NCBI GenBank assembly: GCA_021234155.1
Contig: JAJEKV010000413.1
Span: 1-64,000, forward strand
Direction: 5' to 3'
Origin: Isoetes taiwanensis
Taxonomy: Eukaryota > Streptophyta > Lycopodiopsida > Isoetales > Isoetaceae
DNA: 64,000 nt
The notes below the pieces were generated by a model. That model worked only from the letters and a program-made list of their open reading frames with translations. It did no database searches and was not told the origin of the DNA. A program made the position numbers and the translations under genes. This document shows, piece after piece, positions 12,001 through 22,864 of the stretch (positions within the stretch are counted from its first letter, which is position 1; every line of letters starts with the position of its first letter).

Positions 12001-12996
12001 TACAATTGCATAGACGGTTCAAGACCGTCCGTAGGACACAAAGCGAGTCCGTGCATCCATAACCTCCACGGAGGTATGACCCCCAACGAACCCACCGACG
12101 TCGTAGTCAATAACCGATGCAAACGGCTGGCCGGGCACTAGTAGTCGAACATACCTCTCGGATGGGGCAAAATGCGGGCAGTTCTAGAGGGTATGACATT
12201 CATCCTCAATCGCTACCGGTGGCAACATTGGCAAAGCCTTTGCTCTCGTGCTTCCCGAGCCCAATGCCCCGTTTCAATGCGGAGGATGTGCACCGTCTGC
12301 GAATGGAAGCTATAAGTCTGCGCTTCTTCATGGGTTGGGTGTACAAATCTTCGGTGTGGGCCTCTTGTGGCGTAGGGATTGACTTGCTGGCGATGGTGTG
12401 TGCCGCCTTAACGTGCGTCAGAGCCTCTGCATCCCAGAGCTTGCGAAGGAAAGTAGCATCTAGGTACAGTTTAAGTGCCTCGCGATCTTTCTTTGTCCTG
12501 ACCTGGAGCATCTGTTTGCCTGTACGCCGCAGCGGCGTGAGAACTTTCCAGCAGGATTTCAAACGTTGGGGACCCATCGCTGTGGCCAAAGCAAGATGGG
12601 GCAAAGCGTGTATCGCCATAGCGACCACCTTTTGGAAGTAAACGATATGGCGTTCCAATGCAGCCCGTTGAAGGGGTAGAAAGCCTGTCTCCTGGAGTAG
12701 GATCTGGTACGGAACTGTGGACTTCACCCCCAGGGCCCGTGCCAAGAAGGCCTTCTGCACCTGCTCGAGGTCATTCCAGGTGTTGAGGGATATCACCGGA
12801 CCCCACACTTCCGCCCCATACAAAAGGACCGGCTCAACCAAGGCCCGAAACAAATGTGACTGGTGGCCCCAGGCATAGAACTCTGCCTTGTGGCTGTTGT
12901 TCTGCATGGCATATAGTGCTTTCCAACCCGCCGTGACCCGCAACCTGATAGCCGCATCCCAATGGGTGGTACCAAGTACTTGTAGGTCGGAGCCAC
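12001..12996 (-). pseudogene. LINE ORF2, C-terminal part
   Basis: A 245-residue minus frame (12206-12943) carries HLFRALVEPVLLYGAEVWG and later LGVKSTVPYQILLQETG, the conserved block after the reverse transcriptase thumb of many plant non-LTR elements. The adjoining frame to the right has TYKYL, showing a frameshift near 12.94 kb. Left of it, EDECH and a following CPHF at about 12170-12200 form the C-terminal cysteine/histidine motif, with an in-frame stop between them. The protein is broken. Confidence 0.8.
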
Positions 12997-13019
12997 CTCT
13001 ACCTCTTGCCCCTGGTAAG

Positions 13020-13970
13020 TGAAGATGGGAAGCCTTGGTTGTGGGACGGTTTAACTAAGCGAAACACCTAGTTTTGGCCAAGTTAACTCGCATGCCGCTG
13101 AATTGGCAAAAGTGTCAAGAGCATCCGGTGATACCGCATGTCCTCGAGTATAGGCCATGAGGTTGACATCGCCGTAAGATATATGAGTTGCCGGATTGTG
13201 TGATGCATGAGATGCGCCAGCTACTCCCATGCTCGAGAGCCAATCTTTCAACCGGACAATGTATAGGCCAAAGAGTGTGGGGGAGAGGGGGCAACCCTCG
13301 ACGACTCTAATGCTAACGATTATCCGTACTGCCGCTGATGTGATACGGCCCGAGCATGCCTCGAAATGCGAGCCTATATACTCCATTCGCAAGTCCGGGG
13401 GTCCCCATCTGCCGCAATCGGCCCCGAGTTTGTTGGGGTACTTGTGTGGAATGCTTTGCAAAATCGGCCAAACAACAAGCATGTGTTCCACGCTTCTACA
13501 TTCCGCTATCCTCAATCAATGTGCGCAGAGTGAAGATATGATCGATGGTGGAATGTCCGGGCGGAAACCCCGCACATGTAAGAGCTCGCACCTCCGTTTC
13601 CCTCTGCCCATATTGTCACCACGCTCAAGGATGCCAACGATTTTGCAAAGAGAGTGACCATAATAGTAATGCGGTAGTTGGCGGGGCATTGACGGCCCCC
13701 CGCTTTGTATATGGGCACTACTCGCTAGTGGTCCATTGCGTAGGGAAACCTTCTCGCAATGCTTTATTGAACAATGCCGAGGAGGCGAGGCACCGTGGAG
13801 GCCCGCCCCATTTCGGAAGTTACGCTGCATGCCATCTAAATTTTTTGCCTTCCCATTAGCTAGACGCCTGTAGGCCCATGATAACATCCCTTCGTGATAA
13901 CGCAGAGCCATGCCTATCTCTGGAGGGACTGGTGCGACCCCGGAGCGGGTCGATGCAATTTGTTGCAAAG
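13020..13970 (-). pseudogene. LINE ORF2, reverse transcriptase domain, decayed
   Basis: Frames on the minus strand, in order, show PIYKAGG and NYRITIMVTLFAKSLA (RT blocks 1 and 2, about 13620-13718), ADFAKHSTQVPQQ (degraded block 3, near 13440), EGCPLSPTLFGLYIVRL (block 4, near 13270) and SYGDVNLMAY (near 13165). The last stands where YADD is expected. One catalytic aspartate is replaced, and several frame changes separate the blocks, so no active enzyme is possible. The block wording is that of an L1/RTE-type element with apurinic endonuclease, not an LTR element. Confidence 0.85.
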
Positions 13971-15430
13971 TACCGTACCCATATACGGCGACGTTCGACG
14001 GTCCGTGGGTGCTTGCTCAAGACCCTTTCTCCGAATGTCTGGGGTGCCGGCCCGGAGACCAAACATCATTCTTCGATGCTCTGCGAGGTATCCGCCTTCT
14101 TGTTCTTGAGAAAGGAGCGGTATTGACCGATGGCCCGTGGGGGGAGATGGGATCGCTGACTTGCGGGTGTGCGTTTGAGCTCCCGACACTCATCATCAAA
14201 CCATTTGTTGCGGAAAAGGTGGTAGTGCCTGCGGGTTCGCCGTGGCGGCCTCTCCCAAAGCATCTTCGGCAACCGCCGAAGCAGGTGTGAGTCAGCTCGG
14301 CCAGATTGCTCTTGAAGTGTGGGGAGTCGCAGCAGTCCCCCGGATCATGCTCAAGTAGTCGGGCATAGGTCTCTGCAGTGGCCGTAGTCCGGCAGCTTGT
14401 TGGGGCACCGGTGTGTTGAAGCGGCGGGTGCACGGGGGAAGCCTCCCAATGTAGATGCATGAACAGGGGCCGATGGTCCGAATCTACTTCCTCGTCCCGA
14501 GTGTCTGTCAAGATGGAAAAATGAGTAACCAGTGTGCAGATCCCGTTCCTCAACCGCCAGATAATCCACCACCCGGAGCCGCCCCTTGGTTCTCCACGTC
14601 TACAAGTGTAAGCAGGCGGAAGACGACCACCAACCCATTACAAATAACCAAGTCAAAGATACTACCCAACAACAACAACTGCCTGCCATAGCGCGAAATA
14701 TGGCTGTCATCTGATATCCTTGACCAAGCCACCTGCGGGGTTCAAGCGCAAGGCGTCCTCGCCGGGGTCAAATTTTTGGAACCCTGCTTTCGGCTCACGT
14801 GCGTAAAGATCAAAAGTCGCCAAGCAACATAACCCTGCCCAATTGTTTGTGTTGTTGTATGTCATCATATAGATCGACATAGGGCTCCAATCGATCCACA
14901 TCCAAATGAGTGTTATAGAAGTTGCTCGGCATGTGGTGAGGAGAGTGTCGCCACCGCCATGCCGCACGCCAAGACCCACAAGTAGTAGCTTATTGAGCTC
15001 GCTCTGCTTTGTGCAACGACCGAAGTGGCCTGTTGTGCACGGAGGCAAAGTAACGCCATGCCCGCTGTCGTATTAATCATTGAACACCGAGAACGCAGAT
15101 AGCCCGGAGGTCCCGTGACTGTGGCCCCGGTGATGTTCCCATGTTCCATGAGGAAAATGAGATCCATATTCGTGCAATAGAGGTGAGACTCTCATATACG
15201 CTGTGGGAAGCCTCGACAGTTCTAAGACACCATCCCAGGCACGCCTCCTATTTGTTGGCAACGATGTGGGACGCCGATGATCCGCTGCGGTGGGGGCGCG
15301 TGCGAGCGGAGGTGCAAGTCGGGGTACCGAATGCAGCCAGCAGGGAGTGGAGTGGCGCGGTACCGATGCATTGCATCGGCGACCTCGGCAGTGCCGGCCA
15401 CCGAAAATGCAAAACTTCCCTGACAAGGCA
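13971..15430 (-). pseudogene. LINE ORF2, apurinic-type endonuclease region, decayed
   Basis: Minus frames give WFDDECRELKR (linker, near 14190), SDHRPLFMHLHWE (the SDH endonuclease motif, near 14470), VDYLAVEE (near 14565) and LLLLGSIFDLVICNG (near 14690). Further right, ITGATVTGPPGYLRSRC and GMALLCLRAQ (about 15050-15140) sit where the family has the GGVAILV block. These are the parts of an APE-like endonuclease that nicks target DNA for target-primed reverse transcription. They lie in different frames, so the domain is broken several times. Confidence 0.75.
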
Positions 15431-16150
15431 CGCAGCCCCCTCTACGACGGACGCCCCTGACCTGGGGCAGTGCCGCCGCAGACTCCTGTTGCATCGAGGG
15501 GGTGAGATCCGGTCGACGACAGAGATCCCCCTTCAATTGCCGACCTGACGCCAGGATGGCCTCCACGTACTCACATGTCCGCCAATCGCGGAAGGTAACA
15601 ACGCGCGGGCGATCACAGGCGTTGAGTCCCAAGGCTTGCTTGCTCTAGGAATGTGTACCGCAGTCGGGAATGCCATTCGGGATAGATCCCATCCTGAATG
15701 CGCTTTGGCGAGATCTTCCCCCTCCTCCGAGAGTCCACGCACCACCACATTATGACGTCGGCTTTTGTTCGGCCGCCACCGAGTCGAGGGGCAACATTAG
15801 CGCCCCCAGCAGGTGATGCCCGCTGGCTCGAAGGTGATGGGGGTCGCCACAGCGAGGGCGATGTGTTGTGTGAGGTGGAGGAGGTGGTGTCCGTCACTTG
15901 TTTGGCATGCACCCATGGCCGCGGGGCACGCGGCGCTTTGGATGTCCCCGTGTTGCGGCCTCTCTGCGCCTCTGAGTCGAGCCCAGCTCTGTTGGAACCC
16001 TGGCCGCTTGGCCAACTCACTCGCGCGGTGCAGCGGTGTTCATGGACCTCAAAGATGGAGGCCATGCCACACGGGCAATGGTTGCTTTGAGCTCTGAATC
16101 TCCCCGATCGTGTCTCGCCCCACTCTGCAGGGTTCTCAGCTAGCAATTGT
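15431..16150 (-). pseudogene. LINE N-terminal region with cysteine-rich motif
   Basis: The minus frame 15613-16146 (177 residues) begins upstream of the endonuclease region. It contains CPCGMASIFEVHEHRC, a C-x-C...H-x-x-C pattern like a nucleic-acid-binding finger, then a Ser/Pro/Arg-rich linker. It is probably the ORF1 or N-terminal part of the same LINE. The 5' end of the element is not defined: GC-rich sequence stops near 16195 and AT-rich sequence follows. Confidence 0.55.
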
Positions 16151-16199
16151 GACGAGCCTGCCGAGTTGACCCTCCAGGCAACTCGGGATCTTGTCTAAC

Positions 16200-18830
16200 T
16201 TAAGGCTACAATTATGTACAGGTGAATTTAGGTGAAGAATTTAATCTTGCTTTGCAAATTAAAATCCACAGTTTATGCTCAACTGACAATACTGCTCATG
16301 CATTCAACATATTCATAAGCTTAGTATATTACAATCTCAAGTTGAGCAAATAAGCATCTCAATATTTACAATGTGTTATAATATACATGCACAATAGCAC
16401 TGAGCAAATCAACAGAAACTACTAGCTCTAGAATTCAAGCATGGTTCCTGGCCACATTGCCACCATCAACTTGGCCGCCGCCTTGCGGGTTCACTGCACA
16501 TGCACTCACTGGGGTTAGTCCTCGTGACTAAGTGGGGATCCCGTAGCTGCTGCTGCATACATGGAAACACTCGGGCATCTTGGATAACAAGAACATAGAC
16601 AATTCAAACACAAGATTTTATGGTGCAGTGCTAGACAATGACAATTAAGAAAATCATAAGCATCAAGAGCAAAACATAAAGTCAAAGTACCTACAAGTAG
16701 GCCCTGTTAGCAGAGAAATGCCCGGCCAGCTCACATTCCGAAAGCCCCGCATGAGTTGGTGGGGGTGAACCTCAGATATCAAGATACCCTTCCCCACCCG
16801 TGCCCGGCGGCCGGAGGACCTCTTACCATGGAGTCATGGGAGTTGACGTACAACCTCACCGGAAGCTACTGCGGAGGAGGAGGCGCCCGTGTCACGAGCA
16901 TAGATACAAAGAACACGGATGGCGGAATGCCGAACGCGCCTGGCCACCGAACCTGGAAGTCCGACCCCGGAGGATCCAAATACATAAATAAACACCAAGC
17001 ACTGTGACATAATAGCTATGACAACAACATGTAATGTTCCTTAGAATATTTCCTAAACAGGTGTCTAAACCATACCCTCGCCGAGGTTGCCCATACAACC
17101 TGCCCATATTGGGGTAGCCGGCCAAAGGGCGAAATCTCAATAACAACCAACTTGTCGATGCTTGATGCTCAAACAAAGCAAGCTACAAAATCGATGCGGA
17201 ACTTACTTCCCAACATTATTCATTTAAGGCCCTTAGCTAAGGTTTTAGAGTTTTTACATTAAAAAGCCAGTTCCGTAGCTAATGGATTTATTGAAACAAG
17301 TAATGCGGAGTCTCGTAATTACATGCATACAGCTTTAAAATCTGCAGGGTCTTATGACAACAACTGCTTGTAACTTCTGCCAACTAGTCCCTAGGCTACT
17401 CCAGTCTCCAGGAGCCAAGAATCTCCCACTTTTAGGAGTTCTCAAATTATTACTCTTTAATTACACTTATTCTTTATTACATGTTTTTCTGAAGCAATAC
17501 GATTTCTTACATATATTTCCAGCCCTTGTGTTCTCCCAATCACCTGCAACTTGCCAGGACTTACTTGGTGGATAGATTCCATCATCTTATACTTCCCATA
17601 TTCCCTTTCTTATATCTATGTATCCTAAAAATAACAACATGTTAACACTCAACAATTAGCAAATTAACATAGACAATAAACAAACAAAGAAAGAAGACCA
17701 GAAAGTTACAGAAACAAAAGAGAGACCTCGTCTCCTTTTACTATGATTTTGGGCATTAATTCTCTCTATACCAATGACCCACTGAGAAATCAGCCTGTTC
17801 CAGCCCCAAATCGGCCTGATCCAAAGGGTTTCCAATCAAAAAACATCCAGCAGCAACAGATAGGTTGGGCTTCTGAAACAGATCTGGCAGCCCCCAATCT
17901 TGATCAAATCCTCTATAATCCGGTTCGTTATTGCTGCTAAAGCCTATCTTGATAGACCCATAAGAGATTCACATCATTTTATGGCAATTCTAAGTCATTC
18001 TGGGCTGTTTTTTTGGTACTACTGTCACCATCCAACAACTACTTCCAGCTCTAATTTCAGCCAAACAACTATTGCTTCTCCAATTTCGGCCCTTTAGCAA
18101 GCCAAATCGATGTGTTCCAGGTCATTTCCAAGAGTCTCAAGAAGATCCAGTTCCACATGTGACGATTTTGTTGCGATTTTGTTACAGAATATAACCCTTA
18201 ATGCAGCCCATAGTTTTCCAGTTAGGATTAATTCAGCCCTCCTTTAAACCTTATCCTATTCCACAAACACCTCCTGCTTGCTTACTCTGATGGAAAACCT
18301 CTCAATCACAATCACAGCTCTTATCATATGCAATTTGACTCTTAGCAGCCTATGCAAACCTCAATTGAATCCTTAGAATTCAAAACCCCACCTGATAGAA
18401 TAGATCGATGCAGTTCTTGATGATATTGTCAAGCTCCTGCCTTCTCGGTGTCTCCTCAGCCCCACAATCTTCAAAACCGTCCTCTTGCAAAAAAACCTCA
18501 CGTCCTCTTCTACAATTTTTCTTTTTATAGTTTTGCTTATGTGGATATATGCCATGCATATATCCCAATCTATTAGATATATGCTTTATGTGCAATACCA
18601 ATGCTGCAGTCTTAGGGCCTAGGATCGTTACAATTAGAGAAGGGGCAGGTTTTTTTTTTCAGGTTTGCATTGGGTCGCGCATGGAGCTTGCTGTAGGTGT
18701 CGATCAGTGAGGCGGATGCTAATTCGGCCGCTTGAGGTGTCGATTTGGTTGCTAGTGTGTCGCCAAGAAAAGCATGGGTGTTTTGCGATGACGATTTCTT
18801 ATTCGACATCATAATTTTGATGGGTGTTGT
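16200..18830. other. Intergenic, unassigned repeat-like sequence
   Basis: The stretch 16440-17180 is GC-richer than its surroundings. Its frames change over short distances and no domain is recognised. 17350-18560 is AT-rich with short overlapping frames. I could not identify LTR ends or a promoter. Confidence 0.4.
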
Positions 18831-18833
18831 CCG

Positions 18834-19286
18834 CTATATGAGTCCGGGTTGAGCACGGCGGCTGGAACGACTCGCGATGATAACGGTTAATAGCGCCCCG
18901 GCCCCGCTTTGTTTGCTTGTTTTTCTTTGTTGATCATGTCCGCTATGAGATCGCGCCGTAAAAGGGTAAACCGGTGTGCCTTTATGGGCCCTTGCCCCGT
19001 TTCCATGCCAATAAAATCGAGTGTCAGACAGATCGAGACCTCGCCCATGCCCACTCATGCCATGCCCGACCTTTGTCTGCTTCAGATGCAATAGATGCCC
19101 CTCGGACATTGGCCTTGTCCGGTCAAGACGTTCCTCAGAAGTTTCTTTGATGCCCCCGCCTTTGTTCTCGCAATAGAAGGTACTTTGTCCGGGCGCAGCT
19201 TGCCCCGAGAGGGGTCTTCTGCTGATCACCTCCATATGCAGGTTGTGCTTAGAGAGTCCGCCATAAGAGTCCTAAGGCCCTGAACG
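18834..19286. other. GC-richer stretch upstream of the unknown ORF pair
   Basis: Composition resembles the ORF region that follows. A 133-residue minus frame spans it, but its reading matches nothing I know and it may be the shadow of a decayed plus-strand reading. Confidence 0.35.
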
Positions 19287-19956
19287 ATGCTATCAAAAGG
19301 GAGTTTAATTGGCCCTCTAAGCCTTATCTTAGTGTGCAAGTCCCTCAAGAATAACAGGTTGCACTGCTTTGAGGGCAAGCTGGGATACTGCATGAAAGAC
19401 GTAGGCAAGGTGCATTACTCCTGCCACCTGCACAATATATTTGAAACGATGATTGAGAAGAAAAAAAATTTGTATGTAAGATGGGGTGCTGGGGATACGA
19501 AGGGCCTTTGTGTGTTGGATAACAGAAACCTTCTGAACAAGGCTGCTCACTTTGTGTTTTACCGTGGTGGACGTAGATTGACTCCTAGTTTAACGTTCAC
19601 AATTTGCAGGATGCTGAGAAGCGAGAAATATACTCTGAGCAGTTGGATAATCCCATCTAATACTGCCCATGTGAACGCGTATAGAGTCCGTGTTGCTTGG
19701 ATGTTGAATCCCTCTCATTGTATGCCATCTGATGTTAGAAAAATCCTGTTTGGTTTGCCTGTAGGTTATGTGCCTGTTGAACAGAATGGGCCAGGCCGCC
19801 GCTGATATTGGGATGATTCTGTGCCATTTGATGAGATGGATTGTAATTTCTAGGATATCCATAATCCATTGTTTAGCCCTGATATTGAAATCCCTGATCA
19901 TGGTGTGGATTACATCCCCATCCACACTGGGGATCACACGATGGGGGTTGGCTGAC
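19287..19956 (+). pseudogene. Decayed ORF of unknown family, part 1
   Basis: The 172-residue open stretch (19287-19805) continues in the same frame to 19956 if a TGA after GPGRR and a TAG after MDCNF are read through. The continuation (YWDDSVPFDEMDCNF, DIHNPLFSPDIEIPDHGVDY) is strongly acidic and looks like real former coding sequence. I recognise no domain. Distinct features are a Cys/His cluster CHLHNIF and a basic, aromatic-rich middle. It is probably the remnant of a transposon-encoded or captured gene. Confidence 0.45.
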
Positions 19957-20038
19957 ATATTGTTTGTGTTGTTGCATGTACAGTTTTGGTTTCTTTCAGC
20001 ATGTGTTTGTAGTGGTAACAATTTGTTGCAGGATACAG

Positions 20039-20449
20039 ATGGAGACCGATGGGAATCCTGCTGGGGAGACGGGTCATCCCGTCGTGAGCTTGGATCCATC
20101 TTTGATAAGCTCTAGGATTGACGATTCTCATCCTGATCCTTAGGTTTATCCTCCTGAGGGGAAGTAGTTGTTCACTACAGAGGAATTTATAACGAGTATT
20201 ATCCAGGTTGGAACGGAGGCCCATCGAATAGCTGCTTCCCTTAGGATCCTGCAGAGGCAATTGACTGGCTTTTATGCGGCCATCGATTCGACGATCTCTA
20301 GTGTTGCCTGGGAGCAGCTTGGTACTTCGTTATCTGAGTTGCATGCTTTGAGGTCTCACATGAGCCTCGCTAGGGGTTTGTTGACGCAGGAAATCCGCCA
20401 GCTTGATGCTGTGATCAGGGGGGCTGCATCTGGAGAACCCATGAATTAG
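20039..20449 (+). pseudogene. Decayed ORF of unknown family, part 2
   Basis: Starting at ATG 20039 the frame runs to the TAG stop at 20447-20449, interrupted by two TAG codons (after HPDP and after PPEGK). Both would be CAG (Gln) with one C-to-T change. The C-terminal 90 residues (FTTEEFITSIIQVG onward) are predicted largely helical, with leucine-rich spacing compatible with a coiled coil. It lies just downstream of part 1, from which it could be spliced: TTGTTGCAG before 20033 is a good acceptor. Family unknown. Confidence 0.45.
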
Positions 20450-20775
20450 GCCTTGTTGTTGTTCATCCTCTTTGCAATGTTCTTGTTTGGTGCAGTTTTA
20501 TGTGCATGGCGCCCATGCCACATGTACTTTTCTGAGCCTATGAATATGTAATATTCTGTTCTTTGATGCTGTGTGTTGTTCATGCTTAGTTGATTGCACT
20601 TCATTACTAACATCTGCAGAATTTTAGAGGGCTTTAGCCCCTGGGCATAAGGGAGACCCCCTCTACTAGGATCTCCCTTATGCTCGGATGAGCATTGGCA
20701 TTGTGTTGGGGTTCAACTCCCCAAGCTCACTAACTAATTGTGTTTGTTGGCTTCCAAGCATCCAAGGAAACCACA
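20450..20775. other. Spacer with a 10-bp-stem hairpin
   Basis: No gene. ATAAGGGAGA (about 20647-20656) pairs perfectly with TCTCCCTTAT (about 20674-20683) around a short loop. It lies about 200 bases downstream of the decayed ORF pair, so it could be a former 3' UTR structure. Confidence 0.45.
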
Positions 20776-20854
20776 CATAGGATCATCAAATGCATGCCAT
20801 TGACAACTGGAGCTTGGAATGGCAGCCAATGGCATGTGTTTGATGGCTCCTATG
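20776..20854 (+). ncRNA. Candidate microRNA-like hairpin
   Basis: The arms CATAGGATCATCAAATGCAT (continuing to GCCATTG) and CAATGGCATGTGTTTGATGG (continuing to CTCCTATG) pair over about 27 positions with about three mismatches and one bulge. The loop is about 24 nt. Length and near-perfect pairing fit a young plant microRNA precursor or a tiny inverted-repeat element. It resembles none of the conserved plant microRNAs I compared from memory (miR156, 160, 171, 390). No expression evidence can be given. Confidence 0.4.
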
Positions 20855-21299
20855 CATGATCTGAGTGCGTCGTCCAGGTAAGCCATAGGCTTTGGATTCA
20901 TATGGGGTTCGATTCCCCAGGCCCATGTGATTGTGTGATGTTCTTCATGTTGTTGGGTCATGAAGTGTTGTCATGCAGTAGTCTGTTATGTTGTTTTCAT
21001 ACTATACTATATTAAAGCGAGAATACTGTTTTATCCAATGGTCTGTGCTTTAGTAATGCCCCCTTCAAAGTCGGGTCAACCTGAAAAAGACTTGCTTAAC
21101 GTTGTGGATTTGTGGAGAGGGAATATGTTGCCAGATGTGCTGTTATTTAATGGCTGAGAAGCCATAATACAAGGTTTAGCCATAATGCAACCAAGGACTA
21201 TATTTGCTATGAAAAGAACACCGAATAAGGAAAAAAAAACACCTGAAAAGCCGTACATATATATTGCTCATCTTCTCCCGAGAATATTGATCTTACGGT
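20855..21299. other. Intergenic
   Basis: Contains GGGGTTCGATTCCCC (about 20905-20919), which looks like a tRNA T-arm, but I could not fold an acceptor stem or D-arm around it. Otherwise nothing. Confidence 0.4.
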
Positions 21300-21495
21300 G
21301 TGGATCGATAGAATTTATTAGTTAGCTAGTTAGTTAGTAGCTTTAGCGATATACCACTTGGCAAAGATTCCCTAGGATATATATGTCGATTCATTCTTCG
21401 GTAGACATTCACCGACTTTCATTCTCAGCACACATTACACATGATGAGGCTTGAACTCACCCATTTCTCCACCGCAAAGAGCTAATGGTGAGTTT
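21300..21495 (-). mobile_element. tRNA-headed retroposon with (CTAA)n tail, minus strand
   Basis: Read on the minus strand, a box B-like GGTGAGTTCAAGCCTC (about 21450-21465) is preceded by TAGCTCTTTGCGGTGG as possible box A. The element ends in ACTAACTAACTAGCTAACTA (about 21312-21335). The tail motif also occurs at 11.65 kb. It is a second SINE family, different in body from the GATA-tailed one. Confidence 0.55.
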
Positions 21496-21639
21496 TTTCT
21501 TGGATTTATACACTCCGTGAAATCCACAATAAGTTTACACTAGACTAGATTTACATCATCGGATCCAACAATAACCCACCCCTTTTTGCAAGTCTAGATT
21601 AGAAAAGGAGGAGAGGGAGGAGGAACCATTTTTATGTCA

Positions 21640-21812
21640 TCAAATTGACAGCATCCAATTGGACATATGCAAACATATGATGCGCACACCATTAACATTG
21701 CTTCGTTGGTGTCCTACCTCCAACTATATTGAATGCGACTCTAGCTGGCCTTGAACTCAAGATATATATATTTGTTTAAGGACTAGTGTGTTACCACTAA
21801 CCAAACACCCGT
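21640..21812 (-). mobile_element. tRNA-derived SINE, minus strand
   Basis: It contains the SINE body words CAGCATCCAATTGGACATAT, ACATTGCTTCGTTGG and TTGAATGCGACT, then box B inverse CTTGAACTCAAG and box A inverse GTGTGTTACCACTAACCAAA. Layout and order are as in the copies at 6.3 and 38.6 kb. Confidence 0.7.
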
Positions 21813-22864
21813 AAGAAAGAAAGGATCAGATTCAAATTTACTTAGATCTAAAAATTGTATCCTTTGTTTTGTAACTGGGACTACCACCTATCCACTGATA
21901 GAAGTCATGATATTAAACTTGGCTTTTCGACGGTCATTTTACTCTGCTGAGCCTAAGTTGGAGTATGCTACTAGATATCCTATGAATCATGTTTTCTAAA
22001 AGATATTAGGCTCTGCCATTTTGCTGTCAAATTCCTATAGTATTTCTTAAGTATTTTTGCCACCAAATATCTTATGCCCTTTCGAATTTCTCAACTTCCA
22101 TAAGAAACATATCGAAGAGCCTCCAGTAGCCAGATGTTTTTGCAACATCCAGATATAGACTGATGTTAGTCATACTTAAACTCGTGACCTCGGGTGTGGC
22201 AGTTTAAAGTCCTACTAGTAGACCGTACCAACTTGAACTACAATCAGCAATCAATTGATTTTTGATTTGGGGATTACCATCATGAATTCAGCATCAGCCA
22301 CCACCTTTCATTTCAAGTTGTGTATTGGGATAGGCAAAAGCAATTAGGTGTTCCAGTTATTCTTTTTTAACTCACATTTCCTTGGTATTGATCCACTCTC
22401 TTGTAAACACATGTAAGCTTCAAATGGTTCAATAAAGATCATTCGATATCATGATCTCTTGGAAGTTGCATACTGTACTATCAGCAGACTGAACTGTAGC
22501 AAATAGCTTGTAACATTGTCCAGAATGGGATCCTCCTTTCTAATCCTATACAATTCTTCAAGAGAAGGATCCAAAATCATAATATAGAGAAGGCCATCTA
22601 TGTGGGAATTCAGATGCAAGGGGTTTTTTTCCTCCTGTTCCCTCTTAAAAGGTTATATGCGAAGACCTTTAGATCTTCTTATTGCAAGATATTGATTTAT
22701 GCGAAGATCTTTAGATCAAAGATCTTATTGCAGGATATTGATTAACTTAAAATTGCTTTATCAAATACTGCAAAGCCTTATCACCAATTGAAAACTTGGC
22801 ACAAAGAGAGCGCGAATGAGACATGCTTCTGAATTAATATACACTCAGCTCATAAAAGAGTGTG
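21813..22864. other. Intergenic, downstream of RPL27
   Basis: AT-rich, nothing recognised apart from a short local repeat of GAAGA(C/T)CTTTAGATC near 22660-22715. The RPL27 3' UTR and polyadenylation site should lie immediately left of 22865. Confidence 0.4.

Noticed and set aside
12117-14290. Plus-strand open frames of 80 to 174 residues in the GC-rich block
   Set aside because: They are shadows of the minus-strand LINE coding sequence, which carries the recognisable RT and endonuclease motifs.
20880-20935. Possible tRNA gene around GGGGTTCGATTCCCC
   Set aside because: No matching acceptor stem, D-arm or anticodon arm could be found upstream; only the T-arm-like word exists.
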